Shown piece by piece: positions 1 to 9,319 of a stretch of 64,000 bases of DNA. This DNA comes from Rhizobium sp. BT03. GTDB lineage: Bacteria > Pseudomonadota > Alphaproteobacteria > Rhizobiales > Rhizobiaceae. Position 1 is the stretch's first letter. Each line of letters begins with the position of its first letter. Below the pieces are notes generated by a model. That model did no database searches and was not told where the DNA came from. It was given only the letters and a program-made list of their open reading frames with translations. The stretch is taken from positions 1,736,001-1,800,000 of the forward strand of contig NZ_CP125640.1 in NCBI RefSeq assembly GCF_030053155.1, read 5' to 3'. Position numbers and translations under genes: made by a program.

Positions 1-781
1 CATCCTCGGCAAGGAGCTGCACGAGCTCAATCTTTCCAGCGGCGCCAAAAAGGTGCATCCGCTGCCTGCCATGGCGAGCGTGCTTGCCCGTATCGACGCC
101 GGACGGCAGTTGATCGCGACGGAGGAAGGGCTTTTCGTTCGCGATGTGGCCAGCGGCAATCTCACCTTCTACGCCGCGCTCGAAAACGACAAGCCGGAAA
201 ACCGCTCCAATGACGGCCGTACCCATCCTTCCGGTGCGCTGTGGATCGGCACGATGAGCAAGCGGGCGGAAAACCAGGCCGGCGCCATCTATCATGTCGC
301 CGGCGGCAAGGTGACGAAGATCTTCAACGGCATCAGCATCCCGAATTCGATCTGCTTCTCGCCCGACGGCACCTTCGGCTATTATACCGACTCCCGCCTC
401 AACCGGCTGATGCGCGTCATGGTCGATCCGCAGACCGGCCTGCCCACAGGCGAGCCGATCGTGCTGGTCGACAGCGCCAACGAGCCCGGCGACATCGACG
501 GCTCGGTGGTCGATGCCGACGGTTATATCTGGAATTCGCGCTGGGGCGCCGGCGTCGTCGACCGTTACAATCCCGACGGGCTGCGCATCTCGCGCTACAA
601 GGTTCCCGCCGTCCAGCCCTCCTGCCCCGCTTTCATCGGCGTCAATGCCGACCGGCTGGCGGTGACGACGGCCTGGGAGGGCCTCGACGAGGATGCGCGT
701 TCTGCGCAGCCCAGCGCCGGCGCGCTGCTGGAACTCGGCATCGACGTCAAAGGCGTGTTCGATCCGGTCTATGTGATCTGA
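1..781 (+). CDS. SMP-30/gluconolactonase family protein (5' end outside window)
   Basis: The reading frame is open from base 2 and ends at TGA 779-781, so only the C-terminal ~259 residues are present. It resembles the SMP-30/gluconolactonase/LRE family of six-bladed beta-propeller lactonases, which hydrolyse sugar lactones. Two of the three family metal-site regions are visible: an IPNSICFSPDG segment carrying the conserved Asn, and a GDIDG...DADGYIW segment carrying the catalytic Asp. The N-terminal Glu ligand would lie upstream of the window. The exact sugar lactone cannot be told from this fragment. A strong hairpin follows at 819-846, so this is probably the last gene of its transcript. 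Confidence 0.85.
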   Translation, partial: ILGKELHELNLSSGAKKVHPLPAMASVLARIDAGRQLIATEEGLFVRDVASGNLTFYAALENDKPENRSNDGRTHPSGALWIGTMSKRAENQAGAIYHVAGGKVTKIFNGISIPNSICFSPDGTFGYYTDSRLNRLMRVMVDPQTGLPTGEPIVLVDSANEPGDIDGSVVDADGYIWNSRWGAGVVDRYNPDGLRISRYKVPAVQPSCPAFIGVNADRLAVTTAWEGLDEDARSAQPSAGALLELGIDVKGVFDPVYVI

Positions 782-818
782 CCGGGCGATCCGCGCCTGC
801 CCGTCCGCGGCCATCAGA

Positions 819-846
819 GGCGTTCCCGACCGGGAGCGCCTTTTTT
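819..846 (+). terminator. Rho-independent terminator after the SMP-30 gene
   Basis: GGCGTTCCCG pairs with CGGGAGCGCC (one G-T wobble) and is followed directly by six T. It lies 38 bases after the stop codon. Confidence 0.8.
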
Positions 847-1014
847 CGTTCTGGCGGGGTTTCGCGATAAAAGTTCCGTGAAAATCGAGAAATTTTCCGT
901 GTTTTCAACCGGAACCAATCGGCGCACCAGTCATTGTCCTTTCGAACCGGCGCGGCAATAAACATCAACATTGCCGGGTCAGCGACCACTCTAGGACATG
1001 AAGGTAGGTTCGAA

Positions 1015-1623
1015 ATGACACGCAAACTCTTGACGACCGTTGCCGCTGGCGCGCTGTTTGCCACGGCTTTCGCACCGGCGGCATTCTCGCAGGCGGCGCC
1101 GCAGCCGGCGGATCCGGCCGCGCCGACGCAGGCCGCTCCCGCCGATCCGGCAGCCCCGAAGCCGCCGGTCACCCCTGACGTCACCAAGCCCGCAGGCGAT
1201 GCCGCACAGGCTCCGGCTCCGGCACCGACGGCAGACACGGCACAGGCCGGCTATATCACGGAGCAGGCTCCGGACCAGGTCAGCGCCAACACCTATATCG
1301 GCCAGTCGGTCTATAACGGCAACAATGAAAGCATCGGCAGCGTCAACGACCTGATCATGAAGAAGGATGGCGGCCTGGTTGCTGCGATCGTTGGCGTCGG
1401 CGGCTTCCTCGGCATCGGCGAAAAGAACGTCGCCGTGCCGATGGACAAGATCACCATCGCCCAGAATACCCAGGACGGCAGCGTCAAGCTGACGACCAGC
1501 GAAACGGCTGAGTCGCTGAAGGCCGCCCCTGAGTTCAAGACGCTGGCCATGCAGTCGGCCGAAAAGGCTCCGGCTGCGCCCGGCACCGATACCACGGCAA
1601 CCGGCTCGACTACGCCCAAGTAG
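1015..1623 (+). CDS. PRC-barrel domain protein, exported
   Basis: This is a 202-residue protein. ATG 1015 is chosen because it is followed at once by a typical signal peptide (MTRKLLTTVAAGALFATAF, cut near AFSQA) and preceded by an AAGGTAGG stretch; a longer frame from 934 would put a non-signal sequence in front. After a Pro/Ala-rich linker (about residues 25-85) comes a PRC-barrel (about 92-165: YIGQSVYNGNNESIGSVNDL, then GGLVAAIVGVGGFLGIGEKNVAVP). The tail is again Ala/Pro/Thr-rich. PRC-barrel proteins of this layout are common in rhizobial periplasms and often respond to stress, but their biochemical role is not established. It stands alone between two terminator-like hairpins. Confidence 0.85.
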   Translation: MTRKLLTTVAAGALFATAFAPAAFSQAAPQPADPAAPTQAAPADPAAPKPPVTPDVTKPAGDAAQAPAPAPTADTAQAGYITEQAPDQVSANTYIGQSVYNGNNESIGSVNDLIMKKDGGLVAAIVGVGGFLGIGEKNVAVPMDKITIAQNTQDGSVKLTTSETAESLKAAPEFKTLAMQSAEKAPAAPGTDTTATGSTTPK

Positions 1624-1696
1624 GCAGGGCTGACGCAAATTGGCGCCAACCAGGCTGGGGCCCAGCAAACCGCGCGCGCGGTAGTATAGCGTAGGT

Positions 1697-1724
1697 GATG
1701 GCGCTCCTAGGGGCGCCATCGCTT
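1697..1724 (+). terminator. Terminator-like hairpin after the PRC-barrel gene
   Basis: GATGGCGC and GCGCCATC form a perfect 8-bp stem (1697-1704 / 1713-1720) with an 8-base loop. Only three T follow, so termination is plausible but not strong. Confidence 0.5.
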
Positions 1725-1744
1725 TATGCCGCGCCATTCGTGAA

Positions 1745-1882
1745 AGCGTGATGTCATCCGAAAACCGCTCACACTTTTCGGCATCATGCTCCAATGCATG
1801 TCGCCCGGAAGTGTGCAGCGGTTCCGGGATAACGACATGCATCAAAACAAAGAGCTAAAGCGCGTCGCATGCGACGCGCTTT
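1745..1882. repeat. Composite RIME-like palindromic element (three modules)
   Basis: Three palindromes lie in a row. Module 1 (1745-1791) pairs CCGAAAA with TTTTCGG inside outer ATGATG/CATCAT arms. Module 2 (1796-1840) pairs GCATGTCG with CGACATGC and CCGGAA with TTCCGG. Module 3 (1857-1882) is a perfect 26-bp palindrome centred on GCATGC. Module 1 recurs at 44552-44599 and 59337-59383, and modules 2 and 3 recur together at 12643-12719. This matches the style of rhizobial intergenic mosaic elements (RIME); the family name is my inference. Module 3 overlaps the stop codon (1881-1883) of the leftward EAL gene. Confidence 0.8.
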
Positions 1883-3245
1883 ATGCGCTGACACGCTCCA
1901 CCATGGCCGAATCGTAGTAATTCTCGTGCAGGAAACGCAGCGTGGCGATGCCATCGGCCGGGCGGCCGAAGTGATAGCCCTGGCCCATGCCGCAGCCGAG
2001 CGTGCGCAGTTTCACCGCCTCGGCATAATCCTCGATGCCCTCGGCCACGACTTCCAGTTCCAGGCCGTCGCACATGGTCAGGATCGCCTTGATGATGTGT
2101 TCGGAGGCGCGGTCGGAATTGATGCGGGAGACGAAGGCGCGGTCGATCTTGATCTTGTCGAAGATGAAGTCGCGCAGGCGCCCGAGGCTCGACTGGCCGG
2201 TGCCGAAATCGTCGAGCGAAATGCGCACGCCGGCGGCGCGCAGATCGGCGATGATGCGGTGGGCGGTATCGGCCGAGCTCATCACCGCCGTCTCGGTAAT
2301 CTCGAGCTCCAGGCGATGCGGATCGAAGCCGACGCGGCCGAGGATCGACAGCACGCTGCCGCTCGTGCCCGGATCCATCAGCTGGGCCGAGGAGAGATTG
2401 AAGGACAGGAAGAGTTCACGCGGCCAGGAGAGCGCTGCTTCCGCCGCCTTGCGCAGCAGCGCTTCCGACAGCGCATCGATGAAGCCGCGCTCCTCGGCGA
2501 GCGGCACGAAGACGCCTGGAGAGACGAAGCCGAGATCGGGATCGTTCCAGCGGGCAAGCGCCTCGAAGCCGACGACCTGATTGTTGGAGAGCGAGACGAT
2601 CGGCTGGAAATGCACGTCGATCGCGTCCGATATGATGGCGTTTCTGAGCGCCTGCTCGAGCTGCGTCGCGCGCTTCATTTCCTGGGCGATCTCGCGCGAA
2701 TAGACGGTGATCTGGCCGCGGCCGCGGCGCTTGGAACGGTAGAGCGCGGTTTCGGCACTCTTCAGCAGCTCCTCGCAATCTTCTCCGGCGAACGGGTAGA
2801 TGGCAAAGCCGAGGGAAGCGGAGAGACGGACGTTGCGGTCGCCGAGATCATAGGGGGCCGACAGCACCTCGCGGATCATCTGGCCGAATTTCTCGGCACT
2901 CGCCCGCTCGAAGATCAGCGGCAGCACGAAGGCGAATTCATCGCCGTCATGGCGGGTGACCAGCGCGCCATCGGGAATGCAGGCCCTAAGGCGATGGGCG
3001 ACCTGGCAAAGGATTTCATCGCCGGCGGCCGAGCCGAAGAGATCGTTGATCGGCTTGAAACTGTCGAGATTGGCGATGCCGATGGTGAAGGGGGCCGGAT
3101 CGCTGGCCCGCTCGGAAGAGATCTGCAAGACCTTCTCCCGCATGCGATTGCGGTTCCCCAATCCGGTCAGCGGATCGGTATAGGCCATCGCCTGAAGCTC
3201 ATTCTGACCGACGGTCGAGAAAGCCATGTCCGCCGATTTCATCAT
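1881..3245 (-). CDS. GGDEF-EAL protein, probable c-di-GMP phosphodiesterase
   Basis: The protein has about 454 residues from the ATG at 3245 (a TTG at 3296 would add 17). A GGDEF-type domain occupies about residues 18-185, but its signature reads HDGDEF and the first metal-binding Asp of the DLDxFKxIND motif is Asn (NLDSFKPIND), so cyclase activity is doubtful. The EAL domain (about 195-445) looks intact: EAL at about 228-230, FNLSS, EITE, DDFGTG, KIDRAFV and VVAEGIE. I infer that it degrades c-di-GMP, with the GGDEF half possibly sensing GTP. There is no membrane segment. It lies 185 bases downstream of, and in the same direction as, a PAS/receiver gene (3431-5155) that may share its signalling pathway. 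Its stop codon lies inside a palindromic repeat. Confidence 0.85.
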   Translation of the reverse strand: MMKSADMAFSTVGQNELQAMAYTDPLTGLGNRNRMREKVLQISSERASDPAPFTIGIANLDSFKPINDLFGSAAGDEILCQVAHRLRACIPDGALVTRHDGDEFAFVLPLIFERASAEKFGQMIREVLSAPYDLGDRNVRLSASLGFAIYPFAGEDCEELLKSAETALYRSKRRGRGQITVYSREIAQEMKRATQLEQALRNAIISDAIDVHFQPIVSLSNNQVVGFEALARWNDPDLGFVSPGVFVPLAEERGFIDALSEALLRKAAEAALSWPRELFLSFNLSSAQLMDPGTSGSVLSILGRVGFDPHRLELEITETAVMSSADTAHRIIADLRAAGVRISLDDFGTGQSSLGRLRDFIFDKIKIDRAFVSRINSDRASEHIIKAILTMCDGLELEVVAEGIEDYAEAVKLRTLGCGMGQGYHFGRPADGIATLRFLHENYYDSAMVERVSA

Positions 3246-3430
3246 CCACCCGAGCTTTCCCGCGCCATGCAAAGAATGACCGGCATGTCTTAACAATTTG
3301 ATAGTAAATCAGCAGGCATTGACGCTGAATCACCCCAGAATCCGGGAGTTGACGGCTGGTCCGGCCAAAGTTCTTGGTTTTTTGGCATGCCGTTAGCCCG
3401 GAACCGCTGCACACGTCCTGATGACAGGCA

Positions 3431-5155
3431 TCAGCCGCGCGCCCGCATCACCTCTTCCATCAGATGCCTCTGGAAGACGGCCTCGAGCATATCCGGGCTG
3501 ACCGGTTTCATGATGACATCGTCCATGCCTGCTTTGACGCATTCGGCGCGGTCTCGTTCGAAGGCCTGGGTGAGCACGCCGATGATCGGGGTGTGGCTTC
3601 CGCCGCCGGTTTCCTCCATCTGCCGGATCAGGCGGGCGGCTTCGAAGCCGTTGAAGCCCGGCAGCGAAATATCCATCAGCACGATCTGCGGCCGGTGCTC
3701 GGCCCAGAGGCGCACGGCCTCGTCACCGGTCGCCGCGATCATATGGCGATAACCGAGGCCTTCGAGGATCTGCGAAAAAACGATCTGGTTGATGTCATTG
3801 TCTTCGGCAACGAGAACCTGCAGGCCGACGACCTCGTCGGAAATGCTGATTTCCCAGTCCGTATCCGCGCCAGTGCTGCTGTTGCGGCTGTTGCGGTTGA
3901 AGTGGCGGGCGATCTGAAAGGTGAGCTCGTTGGCAATCTGGAAACCGTCCATGACCAGCGCCGGGATGCCGTATTGCTCGGCGAGTTCGAGGCAGCGCAT
4001 GCCCATCTGGTTGTCGATGATCAAGAGATCGAGCGAGATGCCGGAGGAGGTGGCAATTTCCAGGAACCGCTCCTCCTCGTCCTCGCCGCGGACCGAGCAG
4101 GATTCGAAACCGTATTTCGACAGCGTCCGCAGCGCGGCGGTCTCGGCGGCGAGGTCGGCGGTGACGACGAGAACCTTGCGGCCGGAGAAATTCTCCGGAA
4201 CGATCGCTTCCATCGCCGCCGGCTCACGGCGCTCGACGGCGCTCGGCACCGGCACATAGGCGCGGCGATAGCTTTGATTGCTGGAGGTGGTGATCGCCGA
4301 TGCCCGGCCGAACTCGTCGAGATCGGCGCCGTCGCGCGGCAGATCCTGCATGGTCGACACCAGGAAATAGCGGCCCGGCTTGCCGATGCGGTGTTTGCGG
4401 CTGACAATGTCGCGCTCGATGCCGTCGCGGGAGATCTGCCGCTGGCGGGAGACGGACATCTCGCCGGTCTCCAGCACATGACGGTCGCTCTCTTCGAAGC
4501 GCTTGGCGATCTCTTCCGAAAAAAGATCGCTGCTCTTGCGCCCGAGCACTTCGTCGGCGGTCGTCTGATATTTCTCGCAGAAGGCGAGGTTGACCGCGAC
4601 ATAGGTGAGGTTGCGGTCCTTGACGAAAAGCGGGAAGGGCAGATTGTCGAGAATGTCCTCGGTGAGCTGCACCCGCTCCAGATCCGAGCGCCATTGCTCT
4701 TCGCGCTTCTTATCCTCGGAAATATCGGAAATGATGGTGACGCCGTAGCCGCCGGGCAGCCTGCGTTTGACGAACCGCACCCAGCTGTCGGCGCCATGGC
4801 GCTCGACGGCTTCGAAGCGCTCGCGCCAATGCGAGGCGATTTTCTGCGACAGCCAGTCCTCGCGGCTCAGCGAGCCGCGCTGCTTCACGTCATATTGCTG
4901 GCGAATGCCGGTGTCGTAGACCGCCCCGAGGAAATCGCGAAGCCGCGTGCCTGATTTCAGCATCTCCAGCGGCAGCGGGAAGAATTCCAGCGTCTGGCGG
5001 CTGGCGAAAATCAGATGATCGTTCTTGTCGTAGATGATGAAAGCTGCCGAGAGGCTGTCGCACACCACATCGAAAAGCGCCGTCTGCAGATCGGCCCCGG
5101 CGGAAATCCCGTCGGTTTCCGATGATGGGTCCGCCTTTTCGAAGCCGGCACTCAT
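3431..5155 (-). CDS. PAS-PAS-(pseudo)receiver-receiver signalling protein without kinase domain
   Basis: The protein has 574 residues from ATG 5155; an in-frame ATG at 5170 is possible. Two PAS-like regions (about 25-135 and 160-280) are followed by a degenerate receiver (about 325-430), which keeps the DLLIIDNQMG aspartate but lacks the usual Lys, and by a complete C-terminal receiver (about 445-570) with AEDNDIN, the phosphoacceptor LMDISLPG, VLT and MKP. No HisKA or HATPase motif (no H box, no DxGxG) is present, although PAS plus tandem receivers is the usual layout of a hybrid histidine kinase. It probably receives phosphate from another kinase, with the PAS domains sensing a cytoplasmic signal. 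No DNA-binding domain is seen. Output may go through the adjacent EAL protein; that is inference. Confidence 0.8.
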   Translation of the reverse strand: MSAGFEKADPSSETDGISAGADLQTALFDVVCDSLSAAFIIYDKNDHLIFASRQTLEFFPLPLEMLKSGTRLRDFLGAVYDTGIRQQYDVKQRGSLSREDWLSQKIASHWRERFEAVERHGADSWVRFVKRRLPGGYGVTIISDISEDKKREEQWRSDLERVQLTEDILDNLPFPLFVKDRNLTYVAVNLAFCEKYQTTADEVLGRKSSDLFSEEIAKRFEESDRHVLETGEMSVSRQRQISRDGIERDIVSRKHRIGKPGRYFLVSTMQDLPRDGADLDEFGRASAITTSSNQSYRRAYVPVPSAVERREPAAMEAIVPENFSGRKVLVVTADLAAETAALRTLSKYGFESCSVRGEDEEERFLEIATSSGISLDLLIIDNQMGMRCLELAEQYGIPALVMDGFQIANELTFQIARHFNRNSRNSSTGADTDWEISISDEVVGLQVLVAEDNDINQIVFSQILEGLGYRHMIAATGDEAVRLWAEHRPQIVLMDISLPGFNGFEAARLIRQMEETGGGSHTPIIGVLTQAFERDRAECVKAGMDDVIMKPVSPDMLEAVFQRHLMEEVMRARG

Positions 5156-5339
5156 GCAATTGCGTCCCACATCTGTTCGATTTCGAAAACTTCCGGAGGT
5201 ATATGAATAGAAATGCCATTTTTATGTTAAAACCGGCTTAACATTACCTATCCCCGAATTTGGCGAAGGCCGGAACTACGCTTTGGGAAAGTATATCGAA
5301 AGCCCTTCCCTCCGCCCCACGAATCCTCGAAAATAGCCC

Positions 5340-7142
5340 ATGGCCATCAGACAGCTTTCCGAAACGCTCATCAACCAGATCGCCGCCGGCGAAGTCATCG
5401 AACGGCCGGCGAGCGCGGCCAAGGAACTGATCGAAAACGCGCTCGATGCGGGTGCCACGCGCATCGAGATCGCCACGGCGGGCGGCGGCAAGGCGCTGCT
5501 GCGGGTCAGCGACAACGGCTCGGGCATGGACGCGGCCGATCTGGAGCTGGCGGTCCGGCGCCACTGCACCTCGAAACTATCGGACACGCTCGATAATATC
5601 CGCACGCTCGGCTTCCGCGGCGAGGCGCTGCCCTCGATCGGCTCGGTCGCCAGGCTCAGCATCGCCAGCCGCAGGCGCGACAGCGCCGGCGGCCACGAGA
5701 TCGCCGTCAACGCCGGCAAGATCGCGCATTTGCGCCCGGCCGCCGCCAATCCCGGGACGATCGTCGAAGTGCGCGATCTTTTCTTCGCGACCCCCGCGCG
5801 GCTCAAATTCCTGAAGACCGAGAAGGCCGAGGCCGGCGCCATTACCGAGATCGTCAAGCGCATGGCGATCGCCTTCCCGGCCGTGCGCTTCGTGCTGTCC
5901 GGCTCCGACCGCACGACGCTGGAATTTCCGGCGACCGGCGACGACCATCTGGCGCGCATGGCGCAGGTGCTCGGCAAGGACTTCCGCGACAACGCCATCG
6001 CCCTCGACGCCGTGCGCGAAGAGATTTCGCTGACCGGCTTTGCCGGCGTGCCGACCTTCAATCGCGGCAACTCCGCCCATCAATATGCCTTCGTCAACGG
6101 CCGGCCGGTGCAGGACAAGCTGATCCTGTCGGCAATCCGCGGCGCCTATGCCGAGACGATTCCCTCCGGGCGCCATCCGGTGGTGGTGCTGTCGATCACC
6201 CTCGATCCCGCACTCGTCGACGTCAACGTGCATCCGGCCAAATCCGACGTGCGCTTCCGCGACCCCGGCCTGGTGCGCGGCCTGATCGTCGGCGCCGTCC
6301 GCGAGGCCCTGGCACGCGACGGCAGCCGAGCGGCAACGACCGGGGCGAGCGACATGCTGCGCGCCTTCCGTCCCGGTTTTCAGTCCTACGCCCAGCGGCC
6401 GCAGACGGCATGGTCGGCCGAGACCTCGCCCTCCCGGCCCTACCAGCCGGCAAGCGGCCTCGGTGAACGGCCGCAGGCCTCTTTCGACGGGCTGTCGATG
6501 CCGACGGCGCGGGCCGAGCCGCAATTTTCGCCGCAGCCGGCAGCAGCCGACACTATAGCCCGTTACCCGCTCGGCGCCGCGCGGGCACAGATCCACGCCA
6601 ATTACATCGTCGCCCAGACCGAGGACGGGCTTGTCATCGTCGACCAGCATGCCGCCCATGAGCGGCTGGTGTTCGAGGCGATGCGCAAGGCGCTGCATTC
6701 GAAGCGGCTGGCCTCGCAGGTGCTGCTCATTCCGGAGATCGTCGACATTCCGGAAGAGGATTGCGACCGGCTGATGCAGCATGCGGGCGAGCTTTCCGAG
6801 CTTGGCCTGGCGATCGAACGTTTCGGCCCCGGGGCGATCGCCGTGCGCGAGACACCGGCCATGCTCGGCGAGGTCGATGCACATGGCCTGATCCGCCAGC
6901 TTGCCGACGAGATCGCCGAATGGGACACGGCGTCGGGCCTGTCGGCCAAGCTCGAATATGTGGCGGCGACCATGGCCTGCCACGGATCGGTGCGCTCCGG
7001 CCGGCGGCTGCGGCCGGAGGAAATGAACGCGCTGCTCAGGGAAATGGAAGTGACGCCCGGCTCCGGCCAGTGCAATCACGGCCGGCCGACCTATATCGAA
7101 TTGAAGCTCAGCGATATCGAGCGGCTTTTCGGCAGAAGCTAA
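5340..7142 (+). CDS. mutL: DNA mismatch repair protein MutL
   Basis: This 600-residue protein has the N-terminal GHKL ATPase motifs [26 protein letters not shown] and [10 protein letters not shown], then the transducer domain ([23 protein letters not shown]), a Pro/Ala-rich linker (about 340-415) and the C-terminal dimerisation domain. The C-terminal domain carries the metal-dependent endonuclease motif DQHA(X)2E(X)4E ([12 protein letters not shown]) as well as ACHGSVRSG and CNHGRPT, so this is the nicking type of MutL expected in organisms without MutH. MutL couples MutS mismatch recognition to strand incision. A DUF2093 gene follows 67 bases later and may be cotranscribed. Confidence 0.97.
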   Translation: MAIRQLSETLINQIAAGEVIERPASAAKELIENALDAGATRIEIATAGGGKALLRVSDNGSGMDAADLELAVRRHCTSKLSDTLDNIRTLGFRGEALPSIGSVARLSIASRRRDSAGGHEIAVNAGKIAHLRPAAANPGTIVEVRDLFFATPARLKFLKTEKAEAGAITEIVKRMAIAFPAVRFVLSGSDRTTLEFPATGDDHLARMAQVLGKDFRDNAIALDAVREEISLTGFAGVPTFNRGNSAHQYAFVNGRPVQDKLILSAIRGAYAETIPSGRHPVVVLSITLDPALVDVNVHPAKSDVRFRDPGLVRGLIVGAVREALARDGSRAATTGASDMLRAFRPGFQSYAQRPQTAWSAETSPSRPYQPASGLGERPQASFDGLSMPTARAEPQFSPQPAAADTIARYPLGAARAQIHANYIVAQTEDGLVIVDQHAAHERLVFEAMRKALHSKRLASQVLLIPEIVDIPEEDCDRLMQHAGELSELGLAIERFGPGAIAVRETPAMLGEVDAHGLIRQLADEIAEWDTASGLSAKLEYVAATMACHGSVRSGRRLRPEEMNALLREMEVTPGSGQCNHGRPTYIELKLSDIERLFGRS

Positions 7143-7209
7143 AAAAGCTGGAAAAGCCGCCTCTGCCGGAGTATGGCAAACGCATGAGAGGCTGCAGGGA
7201 ACGGAGCGC

Positions 7210-7440
7210 ATGAATTTGTTCGAAGGGCACGGAAACCGCGAGGCGAAGATCCGCTATCTCGATGGCGATTTCCAGATTCTCTCGCCCGGTTCCTATGTCG
7301 TCTGCGCAATGACGGGAAAACAGATCCCGCTCGACGAACTGCGCTATTGGAGCGTCGCCCGCCAGGAGCCCTATGCCGACGTGATCTCGGCGATCGAAGC
7401 CGACAAACGCGCTGGCGTGCTGCCGAACCAGCGGCGCTGA
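7210..7440 (+). CDS. DUF2093 family protein
   Basis: A small 76-residue soluble protein of the DUF2093 family, whose function is unknown. The recognisable features are the N-terminal MNLFEGHGNREAKIRYLDGD and the GSYVVCAMTGKQIPLDELRYWSV core, which carries a single Cys. ATG 7210 follows a GGGAACGGAGCGC stretch that can act as a ribosome site. It sits directly downstream of mutL, and a GC-rich hairpin follows at 7471-7499, so mutL and this gene probably form one transcript. Nothing in the sequence links it mechanistically to repair. Confidence 0.85.
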   Translation: MNLFEGHGNREAKIRYLDGDFQILSPGSYVVCAMTGKQIPLDELRYWSVARQEPYADVISAIEADKRAGVLPNQRR

Positions 7441-7470
7441 AGCGCGGCCGCGTGCGAGAGGCCGCAGGTC

Positions 7471-7499
7471 CGGCCCGCCCCACGAAGCACGGGCCGTTT
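7471..7499 (+). terminator. Terminator after mutL-DUF2093
   Basis: CGGCCCG (7471-7477) pairs with CGGGCCG (7490-7496) around a 12-base loop and is followed by TTT. Confidence 0.55.
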
Positions 7500-7557
7500 G
7501 CTAGGCAACAGCAAGGTCGATATGCGCTCTCTGCAAATTGCACAGAGCGGCAACGGT

Positions 7558-8478
7558 TTACTTGAATTGCGCCATATTCTCGGGCGTCACGAGCGCGGCG
7601 CCGGAATCGATCAAAGACTCCACCGTCTCTCCGCGAATCGATTTTACCAGCGCTTCCACACCGAGTTCAGCCATCTTCGTGGGGAATTGCGCCACCGAAG
7701 CATCCTCGACTCCGCTCTTCAGCGCTTCCTCTTCACCACAGCAGAAGTCGAAACCGACCAGCACAATCTTGTCATTGGCAGTGCCGGCGTTCTTGATGGC
7801 GCGCGCAGCGCCAGCAGCGGGCGGGCCGCAAGCGGCATAAATGGCCTTGAGGTCCGGGTTCTTCGTCAGCAGGTCTTCGGCGACACTGATCCCGAGTTCC
7901 TCAGTGCAGTTTGTTGCGCCTTTCCCGACGATCTTGACGTCAAGGCCCTGCAGCCCTTCAAGCATGCCCTTCACACGGTCATCAAGCGCTGGCACACCGG
8001 GCACACCCTCGAGAATCCCGAGCGTATCGCCCGCTTTGAGAACCGTTTTGAGATATTCGCCCGCGATTTTGCCCGCGGCAAAATTATTGGTCGTGGCAAG
8101 CGCCGTTCTGCCTTTCCAATCCGGAATATTGTTATCCATCAGGACGACCTTGACGCCGGCGGCCACCGCCTTGTCCAGAGCCGTGGACACGGTAGGATCG
8201 ACGGGCGTGAGGGCGATGCCCTGCACGCCTCGTGTCACCATCGACTCGATCTGTGCAATCTGGCCCTCGATGTCAGTTGCGGACGTCCCCTGGCCGTAGA
8301 TGATCTCGACGCCGGGATTTCTTTTTGCATAATCTTTGGCTGCGTTCTCCATTGTGGCGAAGAACGGTACCGGGAATTTGGTTATAAAGCCGAGCTTGAC
8401 CGGCTCCTGCGCCAAGGATGGGACTACAGCGACAGCCAGAAGCGCAAGAGCTCCCAGCAGGGATTGCGGTTTCATCAT
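7558..8478 (-). CDS. Sugar ABC transporter periplasmic binding protein
   Basis: The protein has 306 residues from ATG 8478, which follows a GGGAGGTGTT ribosome site; a second ATG lies directly behind it. It has a signal peptide (SLLGALALLAVAVVPSLAQ) and a type I periplasmic-binding-protein fold of the ribose/LacI family (KLGFITKFPVPFFATMENAA, VTRGVQGIALTPVDP, VVLMDNNIP, VGFDF). Two cysteine-containing spots (AACGPPA and FDFCCGEEE) are unusual for this family. It captures a ligand, probably a sugar or polyol, and delivers it to the permease encoded at 9316-10374. It is the last gene of the importer operon. The ligand cannot be predicted from sequence alone. Confidence 0.9.
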   Translation of the reverse strand: MMKPQSLLGALALLAVAVVPSLAQEPVKLGFITKFPVPFFATMENAAKDYAKRNPGVEIIYGQGTSATDIEGQIAQIESMVTRGVQGIALTPVDPTVSTALDKAVAAGVKVVLMDNNIPDWKGRTALATTNNFAAGKIAGEYLKTVLKAGDTLGILEGVPGVPALDDRVKGMLEGLQGLDVKIVGKGATNCTEELGISVAEDLLTKNPDLKAIYAACGPPAAGAARAIKNAGTANDKIVLVGFDFCCGEEEALKSGVEDASVAQFPTKMAELGVEALVKSIRGETVESLIDSGAALVTPENMAQFK

Positions 8479-8554
8479 AACACCTCCCATGTTTCGATCG
8501 CCCTCCTCTAGAGCGATCTCGTTGTCCACTGCCCTATCGAAGCAGTGATCTCCC

Positions 8555-9319
8555 TTAAGCCTCGGCGCCTACAATCATCGCGACAAGGTCCTGCTTGTTC
8601 GCTTCGGCTGGCTTCAGTTCACCCACCTTGCGACCCTGCCGCAGCACCACGGCCCGATCGGCGATTTCGACGACATGTTCCATATTGTGCGTGATTATGA
8701 TCACGGCATTGCCTTCGGCTTTGAGCTGATTGACAAGGTCAAGAACTTGGCGAGATTCTCGCACGCCGAGGGCGGCCGTTGGCTCGTCAAGGATCACAAG
8801 CTTGCGCGCAAAAACAATGGCGCGCGCGACCGCGATCGCCTGTCGCTGTCCACCAGACATCAGCGCGACCGGCGCGTCGAACCGCGGCAGCTTGACCTTC
8901 AGGCGATCGATCACACGCGCTGCTTCCCGCTTCATCACGCCGGTATTGAGGAAGCGGAGCGGGCGCGGCAGCCAGGAAGGGAAAGAGATTTCTCGCCCGC
9001 AATAGAAATTCTGCACAGGGGTCAGATTGTCGAAAAGCGCCAGATCCTGATAGACGGTTTCAATGCCGGCGCGGCGGGCCGCCGCCGTTGAATGGAGCAA
9101 TACGGGAGCACCATCCACGAGGATCTCTCCTTCGTCGAGGCTATGAAGCCCACTAATGCATTTGACGAGCGTCGACTTGCCGGCGCCGTTGTCACCCAGA
9201 AGAGCGGTTACCTCGCCTGCATATGCATCAAAGCTTACATTTTTCAGGGCATGAATGGCGCCAAAGCGCTTCTGCGCATTTCGAACCGAAAGGACCGGTG
9301 GAGCGGATGCAGCGTTCAT
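8555..9319 (-). CDS. Sugar ABC transporter ATP-binding protein (single ABC domain, FrcA-like)
   Basis: A 254-residue ATPase with Walker A GDNGAGKST, signature MSGGQRQAIAVARA, Walker B LVILDEPTAALG and H-loop IIITHNMEHV. Ribose-type importers usually have a fused two-domain ATPase of about 500 residues; this one has a single domain, as in the rhizobial fructose importer FrcA. Its start overlaps the permease stop by four bases (ATGA), showing translational coupling. It drives import together with the permease at 9316-10374 and the binding protein at 7558-8478. Confidence 0.93.
   Translation of the reverse strand: MNAASAPPVLSVRNAQKRFGAIHALKNVSFDAYAGEVTALLGDNGAGKSTLVKCISGLHSLDEGEILVDGAPVLLHSTAAARRAGIETVYQDLALFDNLTPVQNFYCGREISFPSWLPRPLRFLNTGVMKREAARVIDRLKVKLPRFDAPVALMSGGQRQAIAVARAIVFARKLVILDEPTAALGVRESRQVLDLVNQLKAEGNAVIIITHNMEHVVEIADRAVVLRQGRKVGELKPAEANKQDLVAMIVGAEA

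Noticed and set aside
911..945. GGAAC near 911 as an EcfG-type stress promoter for the PRC-barrel gene
   Set aside because: No CGTT-type -10 element lies 16-18 bases downstream, so the half-site alone is not enough.
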